Shown here in pieces: positions 35,960 to 48,172 of a stretch of 64,000 bases of DNA; the stretch's first letter is position 1, and every line of letters starts with the position of its first letter. Source of the DNA: Ailanthus altissimus. Taxonomy: Eukaryota; Streptophyta; Magnoliopsida; Sapindales; Simaroubaceae. The DNA is taken from contig OX327697.1 of assembly GCA_946807835.1 (NCBI GenBank), forward strand, positions 11,777,001 to 11,841,000. Reading direction: 5' to 3'. The position numbers were made by a program, and so were the translations under genes. The notes under the pieces are model-generated. The model searched no databases. It was not told the DNA's origin and worked only from the letters and a program-made list of their open reading frames with translations.

Positions 35960-36897
35960 ATATTGAGTTAATATTGGGTGTTTTTTAGTATGAAAATGTT
36001 GTTGGTGATGTTCTAGTGCTCAAATGGTGTATTTTAAGTTGTTAAAATGGGTATACCAAAAGTGGAGAGCACCGGAGCGCCGCGGCTATAAGTGCTGAGC
36101 GCTGCGATGCTGGAAATTTTATCCTAGTGCCGTAGCACTAGGAAGCAGGCCCTGTGGCACCCAGGCTCTGCCTTAGGCACCACAGCTCCAGGCATAGGGC
36201 ATCGTGATGCTGGAGGTTCCAGCATCCCCCTAGTGCTACTGTTTTATGAACCCGACACCGCGGCACCAACAAAACTTACTTTAATTATGTTTTAAATTAT
36301 TTAAAATATTATTTTTATCATGTAGGGGTTTATGAGATACAATAATAAGAGTTATTAGTTTACATTATAAACTACGATCATTTTTTTGTGTTGGTAACCA
36401 CAATGGGAGCCCTACTGGTAGGGGTTAATTATGCTTATACAAGAATTAATATCTAATTAAAAATTACTACCTCATAAGATGAGGATTAAGTCTTTGAGTC
36501 AAAAATCTCTCTTAATCAGATTGAATAGTATAACATTATGAGATAATACTATATAATGATCTGCCTTGTCAATACGGTGTTAGATAGGTCATATTGGTCT
36601 TGTCTGAAGATTGCTATAGTGTGAGGGATTTGGTCGGTGTGATTTGGACTATGTTGATTAAACAAGAGATGAGGAAAATATATGTGAAAGTATTACTTTA
36701 GATCACTACAATGTGTAGGTAGTACCGATAGCATATATTTGATAATTAAAAAGTTAATCTGGAATACACTTATCAATATCGCTACAATATGAGGATAAGA
36801 CATATTTAGGATCATGAGTAAGAGTTGCATGAGATGCAATTGACAAGATTTGTCTATCCATTAGGTTTACAAAGGCCAAGATTGCTATAGTGTGCAG
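35960..36897 (+). other. Leader of copia A, first part
   Basis: Non-coding. 36060-36250 is unusually GC-rich and made of short related words (AGCGCTGCGATGCTGG, TAGTGCCGTAGCACTAGG, GGCACCACAGCTCC). 36400-36890 matches the copia C leader on the opposite strand. Interrupted at 36898 by solo LTR X. Confidence 0.6.
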
Positions 36898-39629
36898 TGA
36901 CGCAATATTTTTATATCTTAAAATTAAGTACAAGTATACTGATGCGATATTTCTATATCTTAAATTAAGTGCAAGTATACACTATCGTATGCAAGTAATA
37001 AAAAGACTAAATAAGTCAGATGTCGAACCCACAGGGATAATTTTTTCTTTTTAACCAATTACTAAAATAATATTTTCCTGATAATTATTCAGATAAATAA
37101 AAATCTAAGAATGAGTGCAGAAAATATAAAAATAAAAATACAATGTAACGAGATTTAATTGATAGCAATATAGAGAAAATCTAGGATTAATATTATCCCT
37201 CAATATGCTTTTTAATGATTAATCTTCTAATATTTAACTCATTTAGTCTTTATTATTAATCAAGACACTAATGTATTCACAAGTCTCTTCCAAGGTCATG
37301 CAAGAATACCTTAATTTACCAAATACCTATATTCCTATGGTACTTGTAATAAACTAAGATTCATTAAGATTAAGTCTGATTGATCATACAGGCCAACTAG
37401 GTATATTCCTATCCTAAGTTAAAACTTGCATATGTAGCATTGAATGTTACTCTACAATCATGCATCAAATTACCTAGGTCTAAATATATTGATTACTCTT
37501 CCGAGTTTATCAACATATTACCAACTCATTCACCATATATTGGCTAGATATATTGAAGCATTAAACACAAGTAATTTAAATAATAAAGGACTAAGTTTAT
37601 TAAATATTAAAAAGATATGGCAATTAAGCGCACATATTGAGTTCAAATATTAACCCTAAAAAATAAATTAGTTCATAGCTACAAGAGAATCACAGCAATA
37701 AAAATAAAATATGATACAATCAATCGCAAACCGATGTAGACGTCGAATTGCTTTTGATTGATGTTGCTCTAGATTCTTGGTGCTCTTGAACTGCTCTAAG
37801 TTCTCTTTTTCTTGCCCTAGGTTCTTCTCTGGTCTCCTCTTTACGTCTGGGGTCGAGTGGCCTTTTATAGGATTTGATTTGAACTTGAAAAACTCAATTT
37901 TGGTCGCATTAGGATTCGCGCTACCGCTGGTGCGCTATGCAGTTGTCGCTAGGGCACTGCATGAAAACGGCTTCATCGCTAGAGCGGTGAGCTGATAGCG
38001 TTGGGGCGCTGGATCATCGCTGGCACGATGACTATTTGGCGCTGGAGCGCCAGATGCGACTTAAACAGGTCTTTTTCCTATTTTGATCACTATTCCAGAG
38101 CTGGGGCGACAATACTTGTGGCGCGGGGGTGCTGGACACATATTTTGAAAACTTTGCATTTTAGTCCCTATTTTTGCTCCTTTTGTATTCTTTCTTTAAA
38201 TTTCGTTCAAGTCCCTATAAATAACAATAAAGCACATAAATAGCCATCTATTCTCATAAAATAATAAAATATCAAAATAAAATCATGAGAAAATATATGA
38301 CAATTTTGCCCTTATCATATACACTATCGTATGCAAGTAATAAAAGGATTAAATAAGTCGGATGTCGAACCCACAGGAATAATTTCTTCTTTTTTATCAA
38401 TTACTAAAATTTTGTCTTCCTAATAATTATTCAGAAAAATAAAAATCTAAGAATGAATGTAGAAAATATAAAAGTAAAAACACAATGCAAGAGAATTATG
38501 TGATAGCAATATAGAGAAAACCTAGGATTAATACTATCCATCAATATGCTTTCTAATGATTAATCTCTAATATTTAACTCTCTTAATCTTTGTTATTGAT
38601 CAAGACACTAATGTATCCACAAGCCTCTTCTAAGGTCATGCAAGTATACCTTAATTTATCAAATACCTATATTCATATGGTACTTGTAATAAATTAAGAT
38701 TCATTAAGATTAGGTCTTATTGATCATACATGCCAATTAGGTATATTCCTATCCTAAATTGAAACTTGCATATGCAACATTGAATGTTACTCTACAATCA
38801 TGCATCAAATTACCTAGGTCTAAATATTATGATTCCTCTTCCAAGTTTATCAATAATATTACCAACTCATTCACCATATATTGGCCAGATATATTGAAGC
38901 ATTAAGATCAAGTAATTTGAATATCAAAGAACTAAGTTTATTAAATATTTAAAAGATATGGCAAATTAAGCACACATATTGAGTTCAAGTATTAACCCTA
39001 GAAAATAAATTTAGCTCATGGCTACAAGAGAATAGCAGTAAAAATAATAATAAATCATGAAACAATCAATAGTAAATCAATATAGACGTCAAATTACTTT
39101 TAATTGCACTGCCTAAGGTACTCTTAATGCCGAAGAACGCCTTGAATCTCTCTCTAAAGTTGCTTCAATTAAACTCCTATTGCTCTCCAAGACTCGTGCT
39201 TTGTATTTTTGTTGCTCTTGAATTGCTCTAGGGTGCTCTTAGATGATTCTTGACGTATGGGAACGAGTGGCTTTTTATAGGGATTGATATGAGCTTGAAA
39301 ATCTCAATTCTCGTCAGATTAGGACTTGCGTTACCGCTGGGGCGCTATGCAGTTGTCACTGGGGCGACGCATGAAAAAGGCTTCACCGTTGGAGTGGTAG
39401 GATGATGGCGCTGGGGCGCTAGCCTATCGCTGGCGTGATAAAGGTCTAGCGCTGGGGTGCCAGATGCGACTTAACTAGGTCATTTTTCTAATTTCAATCA
39501 CTGTTCTAGCGCTGGGGCGGTAATCCCTATAAATAACAATAATACACATAAATAGCCATCTATTATCATAAAACAATAAAATATCAAAATAAAAATATGA
39601 GAAAATATATGACAATTTTGCACTTATCA
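36898..39629 (-). repeat. Gypsy solo LTR X in the copia A leader
   Basis: Plus-strand edges TGACGCAATA and ACTTATCA, i.e. an LTR in minus orientation starting TGATAAG. Flanks TGCAG (36893-36897) and TGCGG (39630-39634) are a 5-bp duplication with one transition. It is split after its first 42 bases by solo LTR b (36940-38317). Same family as the gypsy element 2 LTR at 26959-28430. No internal region remains. Confidence 0.8.
36940..38317 (-). repeat. Gypsy solo LTR b inside solo LTR X
   Basis: A complete 1378-base LTR, plus-strand edges TGATGCGATA and CCTTATCA. It is flanked by a perfect target duplication TATAC (36935-36939 and 38318-38322). It belongs to the same family as its host LTR X, so one family member landed in another. 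A cluster of GCGCTGGGGCGC-like words lies at 37905-38130. Confidence 0.85.
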
Positions 39630-39634
39630 TGCGG

Positions 39635-39870
39635 TCCGAGTAAAATGCCAATGGGGTCTACTTCCTACTGTATAGTTTAAATAAGTTTAAACTATTGTTA
39701 TCCCATTTCGAGAGATTAAAGGGACTATTAAAGTAATGGGAGGGCGTTTTAAATTTAAAAAATATATATATATTTTATACCTATGATTTAAAATGTTTTA
39801 TTAGTGATTTAATATTTTTTCAAATTCCGCTAACATCTCCTATTTCTTTGTTTTATCTTATGAAGCAGTA
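39635..39870 (+). other. Leader of copia A, second part
   Basis: Non-coding leader resuming after solo LTR X and running to the gag start codon at 39871. Confidence 0.5.
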
Positions 39871-40700
39871 ATGGCCTCAAGTAATCCCTTAGCACGCATA
39901 CTAGATGTACACTAGCTCAAAAGTACTAATAACTTTTCTAATTGGTACATGAATCTCAAAATCATTCTGGATTCAAAAAAATTAGGATATATTATTAACC
40001 AGAAAATGCCCAGAGGTGTTTCTGAGGATGCTACCGAGGAAGAAAATGTGACATACCAGAAATGGAAGGATGATGATTTAAAGGTTAAATCTTACATCCT
40101 TGCCTCTATGTCCATTGAGTTATAGCGTGAGTATGTCCGTATGGACAGTGCTAGCAGCATTATGCTCCATCTAAAGGAGCTCTTTGGTGACCAATCTCAG
40201 GTTAAGATTTACAAGGTCGCCAAAGGTATCTTTCAAGTCAGACTTTCTAAGGGGAGCTCAGTAAGTTCTCATGTCCTCAAGATGATAAGATTAATTAAGA
40301 GGCTTGAGAGCATGAACATTTCTCTGAACTATAATTCTAGGAAAAACTTAATTCTTCAATCACTGCCCGAGACACTTGCATAGTTCATCATGAACTTCAA
40401 TATGTAAGGTCTTACCCCTACTTACGTTAATCTACATAATATGCTCAAGACAACGCATGAGGACATGAGTAAAAAAGGTGCAACTCTCTATGTCCAAGGT
40501 ACTTCATCTGTGACCCCAAAGGCTTCAAGGAAGTCTAAAAGAAAGAAGAAAAAGAATGTGAAGCAGACACTCAGGATCGGTCTCAGCGGTAACAAATATC
40601 TAGGCCACAAGAGAAGGCAAAAGCAAAAAGAAAGTGTTTCCACTATAGCGAGGATGAGCACTAGAAAATGAACTGCCCGAAATACCTTGCCATCATGAAG
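39871..40700 (+). pseudogene. gag: Gag of copia A
   Basis: The ATG at 39871 opens MASSNPLARILD; early stops follow, but the frame continues with NNFSNWYMNLKIILDSKKLG, YIINQKMPRGVSEDATEE and YQKWKDDDLKVKSYILASMS, then 40141-40383 (MDSASSIMLHLKELFGDQSQ, VRLSKGSSVSSHVLKMI, LNYNSRKNLILQSLPETLA). This is the UBN2-type copia Gag, including the N-W-x-N-L-K start and the I-L-x-S-L-P end. The knuckle at 40634-40676 reads C-F-H-Y-S-E-D-E-H-x4-C; its second cysteine has become tyrosine and a stop lies inside. About 270 codons, normal for the family. Confidence 0.85.
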
Positions 40701-41017
40701 AAGATGCCCATGGGTATATACTTACCCATTATTGACATTTCTTTAGCATTTAATGCTAGTGTAGGCTAGGTATTGATACCGCATCTCCTTTTCACATCTG
40801 CAATGTGTTGCTGGGTACTGAAGGACATTAAATGGTTGCAGCCATGAGAGGTACAGCTTCGTGTAAGAAATAGTGATCTCTCACGGATCGAGGTTGTTGG
40901 ACATTTTGATTTGATTCTCCCTTGTAATAAAACTGTTGTATTACATAACTGTTATTTTGTTCCCATTGTATTAGACAAATTATCTCCCTTCCTATACTTG
41001 AGTGTAAAGGGTATCAT
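40701..41017 (+). pseudogene. Protease region of copia A
   Basis: At about 40775 a frame reads D-T-A-S-P-F-H-I-C, matching the copia protease start W-x-x-D-T-G-A-S-x-H-I-C with G changed to A and a one-base deletion just before it. The remaining domain up to the gag-pre-integrase segment is scattered over frames. It would have cleaved the polyprotein. Confidence 0.55.
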
Positions 41018-41760
41018 ATGTATATTAGGAACAGTTCCTTATTTTTGTATGATATGTTTGATGTTTTATTAACTGAATGTCAGTTAATTAATGGGCATTA
41101 TATTTTGGATACAACAAAAAATATCATGAATGTACAGTGTAGCACTAGTAGTAGTTTAGAAACTTTAAATTATACAGAATTTTGGTATATGAGATTAGGT
41201 CACATAGGTGTGACACGTCTAACCCATCTAGTTAAGGATGATCGGATACCTGATCTGACCATAGAACTTTACCTAGTTTGTGAATCTTACATTCAAGGAA
41301 AAATGACTAAATTTTTATTTACTGGTGTTGGACACCGTGCCACTGATTCATTGGAACTAATACATAGTGATATATGCGGTCTAATGAATCACACTTCAAT
41401 ATATGCATTTCGATACGTTGTGACCTTTATCGATGATTTGTTACGATACGGATATGTGTTTCTTATGAAACACAAGTCAGAAACCTTTAAAAAGTTCAAA
41501 GAGTTCAAACTTGAAGTGGAGAAACAAACTGACATGTACGTCAAATACCTTTGATCAGATCAAGGCGGTGAGTATATGAGCAGTGAATTTTCTGATTGTT
41601 TAAAGGAGAATGGGATTCTCACTTAGAATAATCCTCCAGGTACTCCGCAGTACAATAGTTTTCAGAAATGAGAAATCAGACTTTATTGGATATGGTCCGA
41701 TTGATGATGAGCTTCACTGATTTACCATAATATATATGGGGATATGCTCTTGATACTGCT
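41018..41760 (+). pseudogene. Gag-pre-integrase and integrase core of copia A
   Basis: The longest frame (41018-41554, 178 codons) reads CQLINGHYILDTTKNIMNVQ, FWYMRLGHIGVTRLTHLVKD, SYIQGKMTKFLFTGVGHR and LELIHSDICGLMN with FIDDLLRYGYVF. These are the pre-integrase zinc segment and the first integrase catalytic D. After a stop, SDQGGEYMSSEF supplies the second D. The catalytic E segment near 41640-41690 (PPGTPQYNSFQ) is wrecked by a frameshift. Integrase would have inserted the cDNA into nuclear DNA. Confidence 0.85.
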
Positions 41761-42180
41761 GCTCATATATTGAACAGGGTTCTATCTAAAGCTATTCTAA
41801 CCACTCCACATAAAATGTTGAATGGAAGAAAACTAAGTCTTAAATACTTTAAGATTTGGGGCTATCTTGTTTATGTAAAAGTTGTGCAACAGGATAAACT
41901 TACACCCAGGAGGTACAAGTATCGGTTCGTTGGATATTCCAAGAATTCCATGGGATACCAATTCTGTGATCCTGAGGAACAAAACATGTTCGTTTCTCGA
42001 TATACCACTTTCCTTGAGAAAGAGTTTCTCATGGATCATGGGGGTTGTAGACGGATTGAGCTTGATGAAGCCAATCAAAACCAGAACGAACCAAAGATAG
42101 AACCTCAAGTTCAATCTAGAAGAATACCTTTAACACACCCACTACGTAGGTCGGAGAAGATGTCTTGACCACCTGCCAGG
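41761..42180 (+). pseudogene. Integrase C-terminus and linker of copia A
   Basis: A 132-codon frame from 41770: MNRVLSKAILTTPHKMLNGR, KLSLKYFKIWGYLVYVKV, YKYRFVGYSKNSMGYQFCDP and RRIPLTHPLRRSEKMS. The L-N-R-V-x-S-K, W-G-x-x-x-x-V and F-V-G-Y-x-x-x-x-x-G-Y-x-F landmarks are those of the copia integrase C terminus, followed by the R-R-S linker to reverse transcriptase. Confidence 0.85.
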
Positions 42181-43300
42181 TATGGTTAGATACCTGAAGA
42201 TGTGCTTGGAGTTTTCTTAATTGAAGAAAATGATCCTTTAACCTATAGAGATGCGATGTTAGACATCAATTTGAAAAAGTGGCAAGAGGCCATGAAATCC
42301 AAAATTAACTCAATATATCAAAATCAAGTCTAGAACTTGGTTGAGCTTCCTAAGGGAATAGTTTCTATTGGTCGTAAATGGATTTACAAGCAAAAGCGTG
42401 GGTTCGATGAAAAGGTAGAGACCTTCAAAGCCTGAATGGTTACTAAAGGTTATACTCAACAATCTATGATTGATTATAAGAAAACTTTTGCACCAGTGGC
42501 GATGTTAAAGTCAATATGGATTTTATTATCAATTACCGCATATTATGACTTTGAGATATGGTAGATGAATGTAAAGACGGTGTTCCTGAATTGATATCTC
42601 GAGAAAAATATATACATAGAACAGTCTGAAGGTTTTGTATCCAACCTAACTCGAGTCTGGTAGGCAAATTAAAGAAGTCCATTTATGGACTGAAATAGGC
42701 TTTTCGAAGTTAGAATCTTCATTTTGATGAGGTAATCAGAGAGTCTAGTTTCATAAAAAATGAAGAGAAACCTTATGTGTATAGAAAGGTCAATGGTAGT
42801 ATGATAATCTTCTTAGTACTCTATGTAGACGACATATTAATCATTAGGAATGATATAGGTATGTTACAATCCGTGAAGTGTTATCTAAACAAGAACTTCT
42901 CCATGAAGGATTTGGGAGAGGCTTCCTATATACTGGGCCTAAAGCTTTATAGAGATAGAGCTAAGAAGCTAATAGGACTTTCTCAATCATCATACATTGA
43001 TAGTGTCTTAGAAAGGTACAATTTTACTAACTGTAAGACAGCTAATGTACCTTCTAAACATGGCATTCATCTTTCGAGGAGAAAGTCTTCTCAGACGGAA
43101 GATGAAAGAGTTAGAATGTCTAAGATGCCATATATATCAGCTGCAGGTAGCCTGATGTATACTATGATGTGTACTAAACCTGACATTAGCATGGCTATAA
43201 GTGTTACTAGCCAGTATCAATCTGATTCAGGTGATAGCCATTGGATGGCATTCGAATATGTTCTTAAATACATTAAGGGTACAAAGGATAAGTTTCATTT
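42181..43300 (+). pseudogene. Reverse transcriptase of copia A
   Basis: Landmarks in order: WQEAMKSKINSIYQNQV (W-x-x-A-M-x-x-E-x-x-S), VSIGRKWIYKQKRGFDEKVE, MVTKGYTQ, FAPVAMLKSIWILLSITAYY, then a shifted stretch, and from 42777 a 175-codon frame with LVLYVDDILIIRNDIGMLQS. The YVDD catalytic box is at 42822-42833. KYLNKNFSM-like and DLGEASYILGLKLYRDRAKK segments follow, then SAAGSLMYTMMCTKPDISMA. Several stops and one or more frameshifts in the 5' half inactivate it. Confidence 0.88.
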
Positions 43301-43815
43301 ATGAAGATAATGACTTCCAAGTTAGAGGATACACAAACTCAAACTTTAAGTCTGATTAGGATGATAGAAAGGCTACATCCAAATATGTGTTTATCCTCAA
43401 CGGCGCCGTAATGAGTTAGAAGAGTACCAAACAGGGATCCACAACTGATTCAATAACAGAAGCGAAATATATTGCAGCCTCTGAGGCAGTAAAGAAAGCA
43501 GTGTGGATATAAAAGTTTTTCACTGAACTACAAATTATACCTACCTCAATAGATTATATCCCATTATTCTACGACAATAACAGAGCTATAACACAAGCCA
43601 AAGAGCCAAGAACAACCAAGAGATCTAAATATGTGGAGAGAAAATACCACATAATTAAAGAGATTTTGGTTAAAGGAGATATAATAATTTGTAGAGTTAA
43701 CTCTATAAATAATTTAGCGGACCCACTGACTAAGCCCTTAACTCCAAAGGTGTTTGAAAAGCACGTGGAGTCTATGGGTATTAGATACCATTATGAATGG
43801 CACCAGAACAAGTAG
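43301..43815 (+). pseudogene. RNase H and C-terminus of copia A
   Basis: Reads GYTNSNFKSD, a stop, then DDRKATSKYVFILNGAVMS, TEAKYIAASEAVKKAVWI, IPLFYDNNRAIT and, in a 60-codon frame from 43633, ERKYHIIKEILVKGDIIICR with NNLADPLTKPLT and the end ESMGIRYHYEWHQNK. These are the copia RNase H acidic motifs (first D replaced by N), E-x-E/K-Y-x-A and the A-D-x-x-T-K-x-L tail. It stops five bases before the 3' LTR. Confidence 0.85.
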
Positions 43816-43820
43816 GAGTT

Positions 43821-46287
43821 TGTTGGGATTTGTGCTTACGTGACATCCCATTAATGTATGAATATTTTATTTTATAATATTTATACAGTATATTTTTATT
43901 AAATTGCTAATTTTATTAATTAAATGGTACAGTGCTTGTTACGCTACAGATATTATATAATCTGAAAGAGTTCAGATCTGGCCTAAAAGAGTTTAGACCA
44001 ACGTTAAATGTTAGCAATGCTGAGAATTATAATTACTAACAGTTAGCACTACTAAGAGTTAGTAGGTTATAAAAGTCAGTAAATTCTAAGAGTTAGGACC
44101 TTGTTTATAACAGTACATAGACCCAAAAATACATCAGTAATAACATAGTTGCAATAGGTGCTAAGAAATATTATTATGCAAGTCTATTCTCAAATTATAT
44201 GTTCCTGGTTTTATTCACCAATGCGGGTTTGTCGGTGGAACCCTTTCTAATAAGACCAGTGTATATTATACCTAAATGGTCTAGATGTCTGTTCTTAGCT
44301 AACCATGGGCTTACCAAAAGTTCATATAGCATACAAATATTCAGTAAGGATTGAATACTGAATAGGCTCATCGAGGACCCTAATAGATATCCCACGAAGC
44401 CGTCAATAGTAGGTCCTCTTGAGTTGAGTAGTGTACGTAGTCTTTTGACCTGAGCGCCACAGTGGACTTGTAAGTGATCCACCATGCTTTGGTTCCACAT
44501 ATGTCAGAGGCTTTTCATGATTTGACCATAATGTATCGTTGGGTATAGTCCGATGCTTATAGAGTCTGGTGTCCGCAGATATGGAATCCGCCAGCTCACA
44601 TGGGTGAGTTGTATATCCGGATGCTTCTAGACTGTATTTCAAAAAGACTTATAAGCATAAGCAATGAACCCGAGAAAGGAGTTTCCAACAATGTTAAACA
44701 ATATCGCAAAGGTATTTGCGTGTATTGTTAATCGATTTATGTGTTTGGAGATAAGTTCATGGATGAGCACATAGAGATTTAATAACGATGATCTATATCC
44801 CCACTCCTCTAGAATATAAATAGCGGAAGGATTATACGTATGTGCGATGACCTTAACTTGTATGGTCTACTGCGCTGATTTTTAATATCCATGACGTATA
44901 CATAGGGCATCAATCCTGGACTCACAGAACAATTTCGTTTGACAAATCGGCCATGGATCTAGGGAGTCCCACAACAAAAAGTATACTCGTTGTGCACTAC
45001 GACAGTGTACTGGATTAAATAGTTCAATCCAGTAAATGTTAGTAAACTGGACATTTGTTTCAGTTTCCCTCAGGCCGTACACGTGTCACGTGTCATGTGT
45101 CAAGATTTAAAAGTAAGTACGTCAATTAGTTAACAATAATTGTTAACTAATAAAATGTTGACACGTGACACATTGTATGCCTATCATTGTTTGACTTTGA
45201 GATTACCAAAATGACCTTACTTGTTAGACAAGCAAGATCATTATTTTATTCATTTAATTGTTTATTAAACAAAATAATAATAATAATAATATGATATTAT
45301 TATTTTATAAAAGTCAAACAAATATTGTTTATTACAATTATACACATGTTTTGTTGTATTTAATATTGATTAAATGAAACAATAAAATATGAATGCATAG
45401 GCATGTAAGACATAGTGGGACCAATGTGTATAAAAGAAGCAAATGAAGAAATTGTTTCTTCATTTTCTTTGCCTTTTACGGCAAACATACACACACACAC
45501 ATACATATATTTGTTTTAATTGTTAAGTGTAAACAATTGTAAACAAGAGACAAGCATAACTTGTGCCATGTTTGGTAGAACCATTATATGTAATTTAAGC
45601 AAGAGGAAATTGTTTCCTCTTTTGCTCACAAATCCGACCACATTCAATCTATTTGTTTTACAATACATTTGTTTATTGTAAATAAATGTTTTGCAAGCAA
45701 ATGACATACCATGTAGGGCCTATGTTAGATGATTGGAGGGAATGCAAATGAAACAAATAAGATGAGCAAAAATTGCTCATTGTTTTAGGGTGCATGTATT
45801 CGGCCAAGTGAAAGTAAAGAGAGAGAGAGAAGTAGGGTGCTTTGGTTTTTGCTAAGTGTTAGGAACCCTCTCAAGAGTTAAGAATACAAAAAAACCTTCT
45901 TACATTTATCTCTATCTTGACTAACCATACTACAAGGTAGAAACAATGATTCAAGTGTTGAATCCTTTGCTAGAAAACCTTTTGAGATACAAGTGTTGAA
46001 TTCTCCAAGCCCATCGTGTTGAAGAACTAGAATTTTGAACGAGTTACTTCCTCGCGGTTCTCCGATTCAACAAAAGACTAAAGGCTTGCTAAGGTAATAA
46101 ATTATCAATTCCTTTGAAATTTACATTTATGAGATACAAGTAGAACTTATTGTATTTTTCATTAGAAAATTAGATTTCTAATACTTCCACTGCGTTCTAT
46201 AATGTATGAGATACGTTAAAAATGCAGGTTTAAAATAATAGATACAATGCCTACATGAATACACCCTAGGTTTAATTAACTCTCACA
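43821..46287 (+). repeat. 3' LTR of copia A
   Basis: TGTTGGGATT to TCTCACA, 2467 bases. Collinear with 33501-35944. The palindrome seen in the 5' LTR is imperfect here (45437-45470). The antisense 101-codon frame is at 44195-44500. Confidence 0.88.
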
Positions 46288-46800
46288 TTAAGAGCATACA
46301 TCCACAAATATTTAGGTGATGAAGAGTTACTCATCATACTTCAACCATATCCATTAAAGTCTGATTATGCCTTTCTACTACACCATTTTGTTGGGGTGTA
46401 TTTGGCATAGTGTATTGAGCTCTAATACCATGCCTTTCGAGGAACTTTACAAATGGACTTGGATATTGTCCTGATTCATCATGTCTTCTATAATACTTAC
46501 CACATCTATCTGACCTTATGATTTTACCTTTTAATCTAAATGCCTTTTTATCCTCATTGATGAATACCTCAAAGGTATCCACTGCTTGAGATTCTTCTTT
46601 AAGCAAATAGACATAACCATAATAGGAATAATCATCAATAAAGGTAATAAATTACCTTTCTCTACTAAAAGATAGAACATCAAAAGGTCCACATAGATCT
46701 ATTTGTATAATTATAAGAAGCTAAGTACTTCTTGTGGCTTTTTTCTTATTATGTTTGGTCTGCTTTCCCTTAATTCAATTCATACATATATATACCAAGA
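46288..46800 (-). pseudogene. Integrase core of copia B
   Basis: The 46606-46334 frame (90 codons) reads MLKEESQAVDTFEVFINEDK, IIRSDRCGKYYRRHDESGQY, ERHGIRAQYTMPNTPQQNGV and VERHNQTLMDM. This holds the second catalytic D (S-D-R-C-G-K-Y) and the catalytic E of V-E-R-x-N. Upstream on the minus strand, to about 46800, are GPFDVLSF and FITFIDDYSYYGYVY with the first region. The end meets copia A at 46288 and the sequence resumes at 33500. Confidence 0.85.
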
Positions 46801-47560
46801 TCAGTAAAATCTAGATTCAGAAAAATCTCATTCTTTACTAATCTTTCTAATATTTATTTAGATATATGACCCCAAACGTTGATGCCATAAATAAGCAGAA
46901 TTTTCATTTGGCATACTATGTTTAACTCTAATATTATGATAATATTAAGGATTCAACAAAGGCATCATCAAGTTTTAATTTATATAAACCATCAGTAAGA
47001 ATACCAGAACCAATAAAGGAAGTATTCTTATATAAACAAAAATAATCATGCCTAAGTTTAAAATTAAACCCATAAACATTAAGTTTTGAAAGAGAAGTCA
47101 GCTCTTAAAACCTAAAGGTATATAGAGAGTTCTTAATAGATCCAAATGACTACCAGTTTTTAATATCAAATGACAAGTCCATATGCCTTCAATTGAAGCC
47201 TTCAATCGATTTCTCATGAATAAAAAATTCTCACTTAGGTTTATAGTTTGGATCGTAAAGAATCCTTGCATCATATTATATATATGAGTAATAGCACTGA
47301 GAATTAAACCACTAAGTATTAAGAAGAACTTTAGATAAGTTTGATTCAAAATATACAAAAGTATTAGATATACCTTTCTTTTCGAACCAAGTTTGACTTC
47401 TTGGGCAATTTGTCTGAAAATGTCCTTTCTCACAAAAGTTAAATTTTCTTACCTTTTTATCTTTCTTGTTATCTTGTAGAACATTAGTAGATTTCTTTAA
47501 TTTGTTGGCTTTCCTTTTAAGTCCTTTACTAGCCTCTAGACCTATGAATTTAATGGAATG
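46801..47560 (-). pseudogene. Zinc knuckle, protease and pre-integrase region of copia B
   Basis: On the minus strand near 47460-47400 the knuckle reads FNFCEKGHFQTNCPRS, with its first cysteine replaced. Further on, the protease start has become N-x-W-F-N-S-Q instead of W-W-x-D-S-G, and LYTFRF and ELTSLSKLNVYGFNFK mark the pre-integrase lead-in. Many stops. It matches the order expected between gag and integrase. Confidence 0.65.
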
Positions 47561-48172
47561 ACTTTCTTAATTTCTTAATCTTGTTTCCTCTTAAGTAAGT
47601 ATATTAGGCAATTCACTAACATTTCACTTATCCTTAATAGTGTTATAGTTTATTTGGAATGGTTCATACTTAAGTGCTAACAAGTTTAAAATGAAATGCA
47701 CAAAGAAAGAATCATTTACTGTCATTCTTAAGGTATTTAGCCTTGCTGCAATATTAGACATTTTGATGATATGTTGTTACATACTCTGCAACCTATCAAA
47801 TTTTATTGTCCTAAGTTCTGTCATAAGAGTACCAGCGAGTGATTTATTCGCAGAACGGAAACGTTCTTCTTCATGCTTAAGATATTCTTTTACAATTTCT
47901 GCATATCAAATAGTAGGCTTAATATTATTTGCAGTAGTCATTTGCATAAAATTATGGCTTAATCTATTAGACCGTTTCATTTCTTTATGATGTAATTTCT
48001 CTTCTGCACTGCTAGAATCTGTAAGGTCAACAAGTTTATCTTCCAACAGTGTTGTGTCAAAATCCAAAGCACCTAAATAAAAATTAACTTGTTCTTTCCA
48101 TTCAAAGAAATTTAATCCATTAAAGACGGTAACAAAAGAAGTAAGCAAATGAATAGTAACAACTACAAACAT
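47561..48172 (-). pseudogene. gag: Gag of copia B
   Basis: Starting at 48172 the minus strand reads FNGLNFFEWKEQVNFYLGAL, DSSSAEEKLHHKEMKRSNRL and TTANNIKPTI. After a frame break come NKSLAGTLMTELRTIKFDRL, MSNIAARLNTLRMTVNDSFF and KYEPFQINYNTIKDK. This is a copia Gag with the usual order (F-x-G-x-N-x-x-x-W, then F-x-x-x-x-L-x-x-L-P replaced by HFILNLLALKYEPF). Its first codons lie in the 218-base tandem duplication at 48151-48586. Confidence 0.8.

Larger units (their letters stand above)
33501..46287 (+). mobile_element. Copia element A, full-length with long LTRs
   Basis: Flanked by a perfect 5-bp target duplication TTAAG (33496-33500 and 46288-46292). LTRs 33501-35944 and 43821-46287 start TGTT and end CTCACA. 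The PBS follows the 5' LTR, then leader (with two nested solo LTRs), gag, protease, integrase, reverse transcriptase and RNase H in copia order, up to a weak purine-rich AAGTAGGAG before the 3' LTR. In the first 225 bases the two LTRs differ at about 20 positions, mostly transitions, so the insertion is old. LTRs of about 2.45 kb are long for copia. Confidence 0.9.

Noticed and set aside
36940..39629. Simple tandem duplication of a gypsy LTR
   Set aside because: The exact TATAC duplication and the 42-base left fragment are explained better by insertion of one LTR into the other.
41833..42114. 93-codon minus-strand frame
   Set aside because: Antisense shadow of the integrase C-terminus of copia A.
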